Positions 23,821-33,200 of a DNA stretch of 64,000 bases are shown in pieces. The notes under the pieces are model-generated. The model searched no databases and had not been told where the DNA came from. It saw nothing but the letters and a program-made list of their open reading frames with translations. This DNA is from DASSUW01 sp963849695 (lineage in GTDB: Bacteria > Actinomycetota > Thermoleophilia > Solirubrobacterales > Solirubrobacteraceae): positions 1 through 64,000 of the forward strand of contig CAWKIT010000032.1 of assembly GCA_963849695.1 (NCBI GenBank), written 5' to 3'. Each line of letters begins with the position of its first letter. The stretch's first letter is position 1. A program made the translations under genes and the position numbers.

Positions 23821-24201
23821 GTGCGGGATCCGGTCCGTCTGCGCCGCGCACTCGCTGCGATCGCGACGGTCGTCCTCGCCCTTGCCGGCGGTGGCTGCGG
23901 CGAGGAGGCCGACACGCAGCCTGAGCGGCTGGCCCAGTCGCTGCAGGACGTGGCCGACGACGAGCTGACCACAGGGTCGGCTCGCGGCATCCTCGATTCC
24001 TCTTGCGAGGGGCGGGACGCGGCGTACCGGTGCGACCTCCAGATCGACAGCGGAAACGACGTCTACATCGAGGAGTTCCGGGTCCAGCTCGCTGACGACG
24101 GCTGCTGGCGCGCGGTCAGCACCGGGTTCGGCAAGGCCGCCGGCCGCGACCTCGAGCCGGACGAGCACGAGTCCCGCGTGTTGACGGGCTGCATCCGATG
24201 A
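23821..24201 (+). CDS. Small lipoprotein of unknown function
   Basis: 126 residues. The signal peptide RLRRALAAIATVVLALAGGGC ends in a lipobox-like GGGC near residue 27, then an acidic linker and a compact domain with three further Cys (SSCEGRDAAYRCDLQ, DDGCWRA, LTGCIR), probably disulfide-bonded. The layout, a Cys pair spaced by about eight residues followed by a QIDSGNDVYIEEFRVQL strand, resembles PepSY/YpeB-like or DUF4333-type envelope proteins, but no family is certain. GTG 23821 has a leaderless -10. Its stop overlaps ATG 24198 (ATGA), the probable original start of the POT transporter gene. Confidence 0.75.
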   Translation: MRDPVRLRRALAAIATVVLALAGGGCGEEADTQPERLAQSLQDVADDELTTGSARGILDSSCEGRDAAYRCDLQIDSGNDVYIEEFRVQLADDGCWRAVSTGFGKAAGRDLEPDEHESRVLTGCIR

Positions 24202-25671
24202 GCGCGGCCTCCGCCCGACGTCGCCACCGATCGCCGGTTCTTCGGGCACCCGCGGGCGCTCGCGACCTTGTTCGGGACGGAGATGTGGGAGCGCTTCAGC
24301 TACTACGGGATGCGGGCAATCCTCGTCCTGTACCTGACCGCCTCCACGGAGGACGGCGGCGCGGGCCTGTCGGTGGCCGAGGCGACCGTTCTCTACGGGC
24401 TGTACAACGCCTCGGTCTATCTCGCGTCCCTGCCCGGGGGCTGGCTCGCCGACAAGGTCTTCGGTCATCGCCGCGCCGTGTTGATCGGCGGTTGCGTGAT
24501 CGCGACCGGTCACTTCGTGACCGCGGTTCCGGCCGTCCCGTCGGTGTACGTGGGCCTTTTCTTGATCGTGCTGGGAACGGGTCTGCTGAAGCCCAACATG
24601 AGCACGATGGTCGGTGGGCTCTACTCGCGAAACGACCCACGCCGCGACGCCGGCTTCTCGATCTTCTACATGGGAATCAACGTCGGCGCGCTCCTGGCTC
24701 CGATCGTCTGCGGCTACCTCGGGCAGGAGGTCAACTGGCACCTGGGCTTCGCGGCGGCCGGCGTCGGCATGCTGCTCGGGCTGGGGCAGTACGTCTACGG
24801 CTGGCGCTACATGGGCCACATCGGTGAACAACCCGAGTCGCCGATCACACCGCCCGAGCGCAGCAGGGCGTGGCGCAGCGTCGGCCTCGGCGCGACGGTC
24901 GTGCTCGCGCTGTTCGCTGCGGCGGCGGCGATCTTCGGCCTGACCGCCGGCCTCGTACAGAACTTCCTCGGCGTGTTCATCCTGTCCGTGCCGGCGATCT
25001 GGTTCGCGCGCACGTTACGCAACCGCGACTGGCAGGAGACCGATCGCTCTCGTATCAAGGCGCTCGGCCTGCTGTTCCTCGCCTCGGCGGTCTTCTGGAT
25101 GATCTACGACCAGGGCGGCTCGACGATGTCGCTGTTCGCCGAGACGCACACGCGGGACTCGCTGTTCGGGATCCATTTCCCGTCGAGCTTCTTCCAGTCC
25201 GTGAACCCGGTGTTCATCCTTGCCCTGGCCCCGGTGATCGCGTCCCTGTGGGTGCACCTCGGCAGCCGCCAGCCGTCAACGCCGATCAAGTTCTCCCTGG
25301 GTCTCCTGCTCGTCGGCGTCAGCTTCCTCGTGATGGTCGGCGCGGCCAATGCCGCAGGCGACGGCGCGACCGCCGCGACGTGGCTGATCTGTGTCTATTT
25401 CATCCAGACCGTGGGCGAGCTCTGCATCAGCCCGGTCGGCCTCAGCACCGCGACGAAGCTCGCCCCGGCCGCCACGGTCGGTACGACGATGGGTGTCTGG
25501 TTCCTGTCGATCTCCGTCGGCGACGTCATCGGCGGCTGGGCGTCCGGCTTCTACGACTCGGTCAGCCTCGAGATGTACTTCGGCGTCTCCGGCCTGCTGG
25601 CGATCGGCGCGGGGCTGCTCGTGGTCATGGCGCGGAAGCGGATCTTGCGCCTGATGAGCGGCATTCGCTGA
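24198..25671 (+). CDS. POT-family proton-dependent oligopeptide transporter, apparent +1 frameshift near the start
   Basis: About 490 residues, 12-14 membrane helices. FFGHPRALATLFGTEMWERFSYYGMRAILVLYL (split here across the annotated start) is the ExxER-type POT hallmark; GGWLADKVFGHRRAVLIGG and GTGLLKPNMSTMVGGLY are further POT signatures. The frame as given has only TTG 24268, which drops the conserved FFGHPRALAT. ATG 24198, overlapping the lipoprotein stop, is out of frame by one; removing one C near 24215 gives a continuous protein beginning MSAASADVATDRRF. The total span is 3n+1. Imports di- and tripeptides with protons. Confidence 0.9.
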
Positions 25672-25715
25672 CGACGCTGCACCCCCGGCGGCGCGACATC
25701 GCCGACGCGCTCGCC

Positions 25716-26270
25716 TCAGCGCCGCGCCAGCTCTTCTCGCGTATCGATGTCCGCCGGGTCGGCGAGCCCGCCGACCTCCACCTCGCGTACCGCGGCGTCC
25801 TCCAGCAGGTCGCGGAACCCGGTGTCGCCGCGCAGCTCGCCCGCACGGTCGAGCAGCGGCCGGCGCAGGAGGACCGGGTGCCCGGGCACGCCGTCGTAGA
25901 CCGCGCGGACCGCGTCCTCGTCGCCGGCCGCCGCGACCAGGGCCTCGACCGCCGCGCCCGTCAGTCCCGGCTGGTCGCCGAGCGCCACGACCACCGCGTC
26001 GGCGCCCGCCAGCGCTCCCAGCCCGCACCGCAGCGAAGCGGCCTGGCCCTCGGCCCAGCGGTCACAGACGACCGGCGTCGCGCCGTGCAGGTCGACGCGG
26101 GCGACGATCTCGTCGGCCGCGTGACCGAGCACGACGACCCGGGGCGAGACGGGGATCATCGCCTCCAGCGCGTACTCCAGGAGCGGGCGTCCGCGGAGCT
26201 CGGCGAGCTGCTTGGTGGCGCCGAACCGCCGCCCCTCGCCGGCGGCGAGGATCAGCCCGCCGACCGTCAC
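25716..26270 (-). CDS. MobA/MocA-like nucleotidyltransferase (molybdenum cofactor cytidylyltransferase)
   Basis: 184 residues. LILAAGEGRRFGATKQLAELRGRPLLEYALEAM is the NTP-transferase signature loop, followed by VVCDRWAEGQAASLRCGL and VVALGDQPGLTGAAVEALV. Members next to cox/xdh genes add CMP to molybdopterin to make the MCD cofactor required by CO-dehydrogenase and xanthine-oxidase family enzymes. GTG 26270 overlaps the stop of the XdhC-domain gene (GTGA). Last gene of the cox-type operon, converging with the POT gene across a 44-base gap in which only a weak GC hairpin is seen. Confidence 0.9.
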   Translation of the reverse strand: MTVGGLILAAGEGRRFGATKQLAELRGRPLLEYALEAMIPVSPRVVVLGHAADEIVARVDLHGATPVVCDRWAEGQAASLRCGLGALAGADAVVVALGDQPGLTGAAVEALVAAAGDEDAVRAVYDGVPGHPVLLRRPLLDRAGELRGDTGFRDLLEDAAVREVEVGGLADPADIDTREELARR

Positions 26271-27006
26271 ACGCCGACCTCGTGGATCCGCCCCTGGGCG
26301 TGCGCGAGCCGACCGCCGCTGCGGCCGTGCCGCATGGAGATGATCTCGCCCATGATCGACAGTGCGGTCTCCTCGGCGGTGAGCGCGCCGAGGTCGAGCC
26401 CGATCGGGGCGGACACGCGGTCCAGATCGGACTCCTCGATCCCCTTCGCCAGCAGCCGCTCGCGCCGCTTGGCCTGCGCCCGCCGCGACCCCATGGCGCC
26501 GATGTAGCCGGCGTCCGAGCGCAGCGCCAGCACGAGCGCGGCGTCGTCGAGCTTCGGGTCGTGCGTCAAGACCGCGATCGCGGTCGCGCGGTCGATGCCG
26601 CCGAGCCGGCGGAACGCCTCCTCCGGCCACGCCGCCACGACCTCCTCGGCGTCGGGGAACCGCGCGGGCTGGGCGAACCGGGCCCGGGGGTCGACCACGA
26701 ACGGGCGCCAGCCGGTCGCCGCGGCCATCTTGCACAGAGCGGCGGCGAAGTCGACGGCGCCGAACACGATCAGCCGCGGCGGCGGGAACGTGACGTCGAC
26801 GAACAGCTCGCCCTGCCGCTCCGACCGCTCCGCCCACATCAGCTCGTCTGCGAGCCTCGCCGCCTGCTCGTCGAGCGCCGGGTCGCCGAGCGAGCCGACC
26901 CGCGTGCCGTCCATGTGGATCAGGATCTTCCCGCCGCCCTCCAGCCGCGTGACGAGCGCCCCGCGGCCGCCGTTGCGCGCCAGCTCGGTGAACTCGCCCG
27001 CCGCGC

Positions 27007-27010
<4 letters not shown>
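26267..27010 (-). CDS. XdhC/CoxF family protein, C-terminal Rossmann half
   Basis: 247 residues. An N-terminal part (1-90) precedes PRLIVFGAVDFAAALCKMAAATGWRPFVVDPR, the Rossmann-like XdhC_C signature, and VLTHDPKLDDAALVLALRSDAGYIGAMGSRRAQAKRRERL. XdhC proteins bind molybdenum cofactor, help add the sulfido ligand and insert it into the large subunit. The N-terminal XdhC_CoxI half is a separate gene immediately upstream (overlap GTGA), a split known in cox clusters. GTG 27010 start. Confidence 0.9.
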
Positions 27011-27317
<307 letters not shown>

Positions 27318-27321
<4 letters not shown>

Positions 27322-28430
27322 GACAGTCCCTCCTCCATCAACGAGGCCAGCGCCTCCAGCGAGGCGATCGAGTTCCCGGGCAGCAGGTGGTCGACGTGCG
27401 GCAGGGCCGCCTGCATCCCGCGCGTCAACGGCTCGTAGCGCGGGTCGGCGGCCAGCGGGTTGAGCCACAGAACGCGGTGCGCGCAGCGGCGCAGGCGCGC
27501 CATCTCGGCGGCGAGCACCTCCGGGTCGCCGCGGTCCCAGCCGTCGGACAGCACCACGATCACCGCGCCGCGGCCGATCCGGCGGCCGTGCTCGCGGTTG
27601 AGCTCGGCCAGCGCGGCGCCGATCCGCGTGCCGCCCGACCAGTCCGACACGTGGTCGGCGGCGCGCGCCAGCGCGCGATCGGGATCGCGGCCGGCGAGCT
27701 CGCGCGTCACCCGCGTGAGCCGCGTGCCGAACACGAACGCCTCCACGCGGGCGCGCGCGGTCACGCTGGCCTGCATGTACTGGAGCAGCATCCGCGAGTA
27801 CGGGGCCATCGAGCCCGACACGTCGCACACCAGCACGAGCCGCCGCGGCCGCGCGGCCGGCTCCCGGTAGCGCCGCTCGAGCAGCTCGCCGCCGTGCCGC
27901 AGCGACGCCCGCACGGTCGCGCGCAGGTCGTGCACGTCGCGCCGCCGCCGGGTCGCGCGCGTGCGGCGCGAGAGCCGCTGCGGGGTGCGGCGTGCAAGCC
28001 GCACCATCAGCATCCGCGCCAGCGCCCGCTCGGCGTCGCTGTACTCGGAGAAGTCCTTCTCTCGCAGCAGCTCGTCCTCGCTCCAGGCCGCCGGCACCGG
28101 CTGGTCCTCGAGCACCGGCGACTCGGACCCCGTCGGCACGCCCGTCCGCGGGAGCGCGGCGCGCTCGATGTTGCCGAGCGCCTCGAGCGGGTTCTCCGGG
28201 GGCACGGCGGGCGCGAAGATCGCCGCGAACGCCTCCGCGAAGAGGTCGAAGTCGGCGCGGGAGGAGCACAGCGCTGCGCGCAGCGCGAGATATGCGTCGC
28301 GCCGGGATGCCGGGTCGACGGCCGCGAGCGCGCGATGGGCGGCCAGCAGCTCGCCGACGCCGACCGCCGCGCCGCCCGCCCGCATGTACGCGGCGAGCGA
28401 AGACAGGCGCGTCGTGAGGGTCTCAGACAC
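27318..28430 (-). CDS. CoxE-like von Willebrand factor A domain protein
   Basis: 370 residues. An N-terminal helical region (1-190) with FSEYSDAERALARMLMVRLARRTPQRLSRRTR is followed by a VWA domain (about 195-360) with the MIDAS metal site DVSGSM, a Thr in SGGTRIG and Asp in LSDGWDRGDPE. CoxE acts with the MoxR ATPase CoxD to mature the active site of Mo-containing CO-dehydrogenase-type enzymes. ATG 28430 overlaps the MoxR gene end by eight bases. Confidence 0.92.
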
Positions 28431-29262
28431 CGCCGAGGACCCCCCGCTCGCGCACGCGCTCGATGTCCTCGCGCACCTTCAGCGCGACGCCGAGTGTGCC
28501 CTCGAGGTCGCCGTCGGGGTCGAGCGCCAGCAGCGCCCGCGCCCACGTGATCGTCTCCCCCACCCCGGGCAGCTTGTAGAGCTCCTCGCTGCGCAGCCGC
28601 GCGACCGCCACGCACACGCGCTCGGCGATCGCGTCCGGCACCTCTGGCAGGCGGGTGCGCACGATCTCGGCCTCGCGGTCGCGCGACGGGTAGTCGATCC
28701 AGTGGTAGAGGCAGCGGCGCTTGAGCGCGTCGTGCAGCTCGCGGGTGCGATTCGAGGTGAGGACCACGAGCGGGCGCCGCTTGCCCTGCACGGTCCCGAG
28801 CTCGGGGATCGTGATCGCGAAGTCGGCCAGGAACTCGAGCAGGAACGCCTCGAACTCATCGTCGGCGCGGTCGACCTCGTCGATCAGCAGCACGGCCGGC
28901 CCGTCGTGCTCGAGGGCCTCGAGCAGCGGCCGCCGGAGCAGGAACTCGGGGCCGAACAGCTCGCGCGCCGCGGCGCCCGCCTCGGCGGCGCGGATCGCCA
29001 GCAGCTGGCGCTGGTAGTCCCAGTCGTAGACCGCGTGGTGGAGGTCGATGCCCTCGTGGCACTGCAGGCGTATGAGCCGCGCGCCGCCGGCGGCGGCCAG
29101 CGCACGCGCGACCTCGGTCTTGCCGACGCCGGCCTCGCCTTCGAGCAGCAGCGGCTGCTCGAGGGTGGCGGCGAGGAAGACGGCCGTGCTCAGGGCCCGG
29201 TCGGCGAGGTAGCCCTCGCCGGCCAGGGCCCGCGTCACGTCCTCCGTAGTCGTGAACCGCAC
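28423..29262 (-). CDS. MoxR-family AAA+ ATPase (CoxD-like)
   Basis: 279 residues. Walker A GEAGVGKTE (about 42-50), Walker B VLLIDEVDRADDEFEAFLLE, sensor 1 LTSNRTRELHDALKRRC and arginine finger region. The HDA-type beta-hairpin FAITIPELGTV is MoxR-like. It pairs with the following CoxE-like VWA protein, a chaperone pair that rearranges metallocofactors of CO dehydrogenase. ATG 29262 lies 4 bases before the FAD-subunit stop (29267) on the same strand. Confidence 0.93.
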   Translation of the reverse strand: MRFTTTEDVTRALAGEGYLADRALSTAVFLAATLEQPLLLEGEAGVGKTEVARALAAAGGARLIRLQCHEGIDLHHAVYDWDYQRQLLAIRAAEAGAAARELFGPEFLLRRPLLEALEHDGPAVLLIDEVDRADDEFEAFLLEFLADFAITIPELGTVQGKRRPLVVLTSNRTRELHDALKRRCLYHWIDYPSRDREAEIVRTRLPEVPDAIAERVCVAVARLRSEELYKLPGVGETITWARALLALDPDGDLEGTLGVALKVREDIERVRERGVLGGV

Positions 29263-29266
29263 AACT

Positions 29267-30106
29267 TCATTGTGACGCTTGCTCGAGCGCGCGCCGGCAC
29301 AGCACGCGCGCCAGGTGGCGCTTGTAGTCGGCCGACGCGTTCAGGTCGGCCGGCGGCTCGGTGCCCTCGGCGGCCTGCTCGGCGGCCGCCGCGATGCCCT
29401 GGGCGTCGAGCCCGCGGCCGCGCAGCGCCTGCTCGGCGGCGGTCGCGCGCAGCGGCGTCGAGCCCATGTGCGTGAGCCCGATCCGCACGTCCTCGCACGA
29501 GCCGTCGGGCGCCTTCTTGACCAGCGCGCACACGGCCACCATCGCCCAGTCCTCCTTGCGGCGGTTGAACTTCTCGTAGCCGAACCCGTAGCCGTCGAGC
29601 GCCGGCAGCCGCACCGAGGTGAGGATCTCGCCGTCGGCGACCGCCGTGGTCAGGAAGTCCTGGAACAGATCGTGCGCCGCGACCTCGCGCTCGCCGCTCT
29701 CGCCGCGCACCGTGACCGACCCCTCGGCCGCCAGCAGGATCGCCGGCAGGTCGGAGGCCGGGTCGCCGTGCGCGAGCGAGCCTCCGATCGTCCCGCGATA
29801 GCGCACCTGCGGGTCGGCGATCAGGCCGGCGGCTTCCGACGCCAGCCCGAGGCCGGCTTCCGTCACGGCGTAGTGCGTCGTCATGGCGCCGATCCGCCAG
29901 TCGCCGTTCTCGCGCTCGATCCCGGACAGCCCGGGCACGCGCCGGAGGTCGACGAGCAGCGACGGCGTCGCCAGCCGCAGCTTCATCAGCGGCAGCAGCG
30001 AGTGCCCGCCGGCCAGCACCTTGGCGTCCTCGCCGCCGGACCGCAGCGAGCTCAGCGCCTCGTCGAGCGACTCGGGCGCGACGTAGTCGAACTCGGCGGG
30101 GATCAC
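29267..30106 (-). CDS. FAD-binding medium subunit of a Mo hydroxylase (CoxM/CutM-like)
   Basis: 279 residues. FAD-binding PCMH domain: AKVLAGGHSLLPLMKLRLATP and the second flavin motif TIGGSLAHGDPASDLPAILLA, then the CO_deh_flav_C domain with FGYEKFNRRKEDWAMVAVCA. It passes electrons from the iron-sulfur subunit to FAD and an acceptor. GTG 30106 overlaps the stop of the large subunit gene (GTGA). The longer open frame upstream is a shadow of the large subunit. Confidence 0.94.
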   Translation of the reverse strand: MIPAEFDYVAPESLDEALSSLRSGGEDAKVLAGGHSLLPLMKLRLATPSLLVDLRRVPGLSGIERENGDWRIGAMTTHYAVTEAGLGLASEAAGLIADPQVRYRGTIGGSLAHGDPASDLPAILLAAEGSVTVRGESGEREVAAHDLFQDFLTTAVADGEILTSVRLPALDGYGFGYEKFNRRKEDWAMVAVCALVKKAPDGSCEDVRIGLTHMGSTPLRATAAEQALRGRGLDAQGIAAAAEQAAEGTEPPADLNASADYKRHLARVLCRRALEQASQ

Positions 30107-32583
30107 AGCCCACCTCCCTCGCTCGGGCTCGCCGGTCCGGAGCCGGCGCTGCCGCTCCCGTGTTCGTCCCACGAGCCACCCTGCTTGCCGGGGTCGCTCG
30201 CGACCTCGCCGCTGCCCGCGGTCTGCGCCTCGTTGATGGCCGACCAGATGCGCTGCGGGCTGAATGGCATGTCGACGTACGTCACGCCGAGCGGACGCAG
30301 GGCGTCGATCACCGCGTTGGCGATCGCCGCCGAGGAGGCGATCGTGCCGGCCTCGCCGACGCCCTTGACGCCGAGCGAGTTGACCGGCGACGGCGTCTCC
30401 GTGCGGTCGGTCTCGAAGTTCGGCACGTCGGCGGCGCTCGGGATCGCGTAGTCGACGAACGTGCCGGTCAGGAGCTGGCCGTCGTCGTCGTAGTGGATGC
30501 GCTCGAACAGCGCCTGGCCGATGCCGTGCACGACCCCGCCGTGGATCTGGCCCTCGATCAGCATCGGATTGATCGCGGGGCCGCAGTCGTCGACCGAGAC
30601 GTAGCGGACGACGTCGACCTTCCCGGTCTCGGCATCGACGTCGACGATGCACGCGTGGGCGCCGAAGGGGAACGTGAAGTTCTCCGGGTCGTAGAAGGTC
30701 GTCTCCTCGAGCCCGGGCTCCATGCCCTCGGGCAGGTTCTCCGGCACGTACGCGGCGCCGGCGATCTCCGCCAGCGTCATCCCCTTGTCCGGGGAGCCCT
30801 TGACCGAGTACTTGCCGTCGGCCAGCTCGATGTCCTCGGGCGCCGCCTCGAGCAGGTGCGCCGCGATGCGCTTGGCCTTGTCGGCCACCTTGAGCGCCGC
30901 CCTTGCGAGCGACTCGCCGCCCACCGCCAGCGCGCGCGAGCCGTAGGTGCCGAGGCCGAACGGCCCCGTGCCGGTGTCGCCGTGGACCACGTCGACCTCG
31001 TCGAACGAGGCGCCAACGCGGTCGGCCACGATCTGCGCGAACGACGTGTCATGCCCCTGGCCGTGCGGCGCCGTTCCGGTGTACGCGGTGACCGCGCCGG
31101 AGGCGTGGATGCGCACGATCCCCGACTCGTAGAAGCCGGCCTGCAGGCCGACGCCGCTCGGGCCGACGACACGCGAAGGCGCCAGGCCGCAGATCTCCAT
31201 CCAGGTCGAGAAGCCGATGCCGCGGTAGATGCCCTTCGCGCGCAGCTCCTCTGCCTCGCGCCGCACGGCGTCGACGTCGACGTGCGTGAGCAGCTTGTCG
31301 AGCGAGCCGTGGTAGTCGCCGGAGTCGTAGACGAGCCCGATCGCGACCTCGGCCGGGAAGTCCTCCTTCGGGATGAAGTTCTTGCGCCGCAGCTCGAGTG
31401 GGTCCATCCCGAGCTCGACCGCGAGCTGCTCCACCATCACCTCGATCAGGTGCGTGGCCTCCGGGCGGCCGGCGCCGCGCGTGGCGTCGGTCGCCATCTT
31501 GTTGGTGAAGACGCCCCTGGCCGTGTACTTGAGATTCGGGATCTTGTAACAGCCGCTGATCACGAACCCGGTGAAGCACGGGATGAACGGGGTCAGGAGC
31601 GTGTAGTAGGCGCCGAAATCGCAGATCGCCGTGCACTCGAGGCCGACGATCGTGCCGTCGCGCTTGGCGCCGATCTTCACGTAGTCGATCTGGTCGCGAC
31701 CGTGGATCGTCGAGCTCATGTGCTCCTTGCGCGTCTCCGTCCACTTGACGGGGCGGCCGAGCTTGCGTGCGGCCCACGCGGCGATCACCTCTTCGCCGTA
31801 GTGGGAGATCTTGACGCCGAAGCCGCCCCCGACGTCGGGCGCGATCACGCGAATGCGGTCCTCGGACATGCCGAACTCGCCGGCCAGGAAGAGGCGGATC
31901 AGGTGCGGGTTCTGGCTCGTCAGGTGAAGCGTGAGCCGGCCTCCGCGGAAGTCGGCCACGCACGCGCGCGGCTCGATCGGGGCGCCGGCCGTGCGGTGGT
32001 TGACGATCCGGCGCTCGAGCACGACGTCGGCCTCGGCCCACGCCGCGTCCATGTCGCCGCCGGCGATCGTCCAGTCATGCGTGTGGTTGGTCCCGATGTC
32101 CTCGTGCACCAGCGGCGAGCCGGGCTCGAGCGCCTTCTCGGGGTCGACGACGACGGGCAGCGGCTCGTACTCGACGAAGATCTGCTCGGCCGCGTCAATC
32201 ACGCCGTACTTGTCGGAGCCGAGCACGACCGCCACGGCCTGGCCGACGTACTTCACGCTGCCCTTGGCGAGCGGCATGGTCTCCGGCGTCTTGACCTCGA
32301 CTCCCGGCGGCACCCAGGCCATCGGCAGCGGCGACTCGAGCTCGATGTCCTCAGCCGTGAAGACGCCGTGGACGCCCGGCGCCTGCTTCGCGCCCTCGCT
32401 GTCGATCGAGACGATCCTGGCGTGCGCCTCGGGCGAGCGCACGATCGCCATGTGGAGCATGCCGGGCAGCACCACGTCGTCGACGTAGAGCCCGCGCCCC
32501 GTGATCATCCGGGGGTCCTCCTTGCGGCGCATCGCCTGGCCGACCCAGCGGTCGACCTGGGTGACCTGCTCGAGGGTGCTCAT
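30103..32583 (-). CDS. Large molybdenum-binding subunit, xanthine oxidase/CO-dehydrogenase form II-like (CoxL-like)
   Basis: 826 residues with Ald_Xan_dh_C (about 20-130) and two Mo-cofactor domains. VGGGFGVKISHYGEE, the active-site loop TRGAGRPE (Arg369-Glu375) and GQGHDTSFAQIVAD, GVGEAGTIASSAAIANAV are clear. True form I CO dehydrogenases have AYxCSFR with a Cys for the Cu-Mo site; this one has the form II-like RGAGR, with Thr where form II usually has Tyr. It is therefore a Mo hydroxylase of unknown substrate rather than a proven CO oxidiser. ATG 32583 overlaps the small-subunit stop (ATGA). Confidence 0.93.
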   Translation of the reverse strand: MSTLEQVTQVDRWVGQAMRRKEDPRMITGRGLYVDDVVLPGMLHMAIVRSPEAHARIVSIDSEGAKQAPGVHGVFTAEDIELESPLPMAWVPPGVEVKTPETMPLAKGSVKYVGQAVAVVLGSDKYGVIDAAEQIFVEYEPLPVVVDPEKALEPGSPLVHEDIGTNHTHDWTIAGGDMDAAWAEADVVLERRIVNHRTAGAPIEPRACVADFRGGRLTLHLTSQNPHLIRLFLAGEFGMSEDRIRVIAPDVGGGFGVKISHYGEEVIAAWAARKLGRPVKWTETRKEHMSSTIHGRDQIDYVKIGAKRDGTIVGLECTAICDFGAYYTLLTPFIPCFTGFVISGCYKIPNLKYTARGVFTNKMATDATRGAGRPEATHLIEVMVEQLAVELGMDPLELRRKNFIPKEDFPAEVAIGLVYDSGDYHGSLDKLLTHVDVDAVRREAEELRAKGIYRGIGFSTWMEICGLAPSRVVGPSGVGLQAGFYESGIVRIHASGAVTAYTGTAPHGQGHDTSFAQIVADRVGASFDEVDVVHGDTGTGPFGLGTYGSRALAVGGESLARAALKVADKAKRIAAHLLEAAPEDIELADGKYSVKGSPDKGMTLAEIAGAAYVPENLPEGMEPGLEETTFYDPENFTFPFGAHACIVDVDAETGKVDVVRYVSVDDCGPAINPMLIEGQIHGGVVHGIGQALFERIHYDDDGQLLTGTFVDYAIPSAADVPNFETDRTETPSPVNSLGVKGVGEAGTIASSAAIANAVIDALRPLGVTYVDMPFSPQRIWSAINEAQTAGSGEVASDPGKQGGSWDEHGSGSAGSGPASPSEGGGL

Positions 32584-33057
32584 GCCGGCACCGCCTTCGT
32601 GGTCTCGGCGGCGTCCAGCACCGCCTTGACTATGTTCTGGTAGCCGGTGCAGCGGCAGAGGTTGCCCGCCAGCGCCTCGCGCACCTCCTCCTCGCTCGGG
32701 TGCGGCTTCTTGTCGAGCAGGTCGGCCGCCGCCATGATCATCCCCGGGGTGCAGTAGCCGCACTGGAGGCCGTGGTGCTTCCAGAACGCCTCCTGGAGCG
32801 GATGCAGGTCGTCCTCGGTCCCGATGCCCTCGATCGTGGTCACCTCGGAGCCGTCGGCCTGCACCGCCAGCACCGTGCAGCTCTTGACCGCCTGGCCGTC
32901 GAGCGTGCAGCGTGCACGCACCGCAGCTGGAGGTGTCACAGCCCACGTGCGTGCCGGTGAGGCCGAGCCTGTCGCGGATGAGGTGGACGAGCAGGAGGCG
33001 AGGCTCCACCTCCTCCGTGTACTGCACGCCGTTGACCGTCAACGAAACCCGTGCCAT
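32580..33057 (-). CDS. Small [2Fe-2S] subunit of the Mo hydroxylase (CoxS/CutS-like), +1 frameshift
   Basis: About 158 residues when one base is removed. The N-terminal plant-type cluster (TVNGVQYTEEVEP ... GCDTSSCGACT) is in one frame; LDGQAVKSCTVLAVQADG and the second cluster QCGYCTPGMIMAA ... LAGNLCRCTGYQNIV are in the next. Dropping one base near 32904 joins them as CTLHLDGQAVKSC, the normal family sequence. All eight cluster Cys are present. The span is 3n+1, as in the other broken genes here. ATG 33057 has a strong GGAGGAGGGG binding site. First gene of the eight-gene operon. Confidence 0.92.
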
Positions 33058-33100
33058 ACAGCACCCCTCCTCCATCGGTCCGACCCTTCCCTGGAGCCTA
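33058..33100 (-). promoter_or_regulatory. Promoter and leader of the cox-type operon
   Basis: Minus-strand TAGGCT at 33095-33100 followed by a 37-nt leader with GGAGGAGGGG about 8 nt before ATG 33057. Unlike most promoters here, this one makes a leadered, Shine-Dalgarno-dependent mRNA. Confidence 0.5.
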
Positions 33101-33135
33101 ATCCATCCGGTCGCGATCTCGGCAGGTTCTCTCCG

Positions 33136-33173
33136 AGCGGGCCGGCCCCTGAGGGGGAGTGGGCCGGCCCGCT
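33136..33173. terminator. Strong GC hairpin between the HNH-repeat gene and the cox-type operon
   Basis: Perfect 13-bp arms AGCGGGCCGGCCC / GGGCCGGCCCGCT with a 12-nt loop, 28 bases after the stop of the minus-strand HNH-repeat gene and upstream of the coxS promoter. No T-run follows; such hairpins often terminate in GC-rich actinobacteria. Confidence 0.6.
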
Positions 33174-33200
33174 GTCGTGGGGGATCGGGGAGGAAGTCGG

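Noticed and set aside
30103..33057. Naming the Mo hydroxylase as CO dehydrogenase CoxLMS form I
   Set aside because: The diagnostic AYxCSFR loop with the Cu-binding Cys is absent; TRGAGR is present instead.
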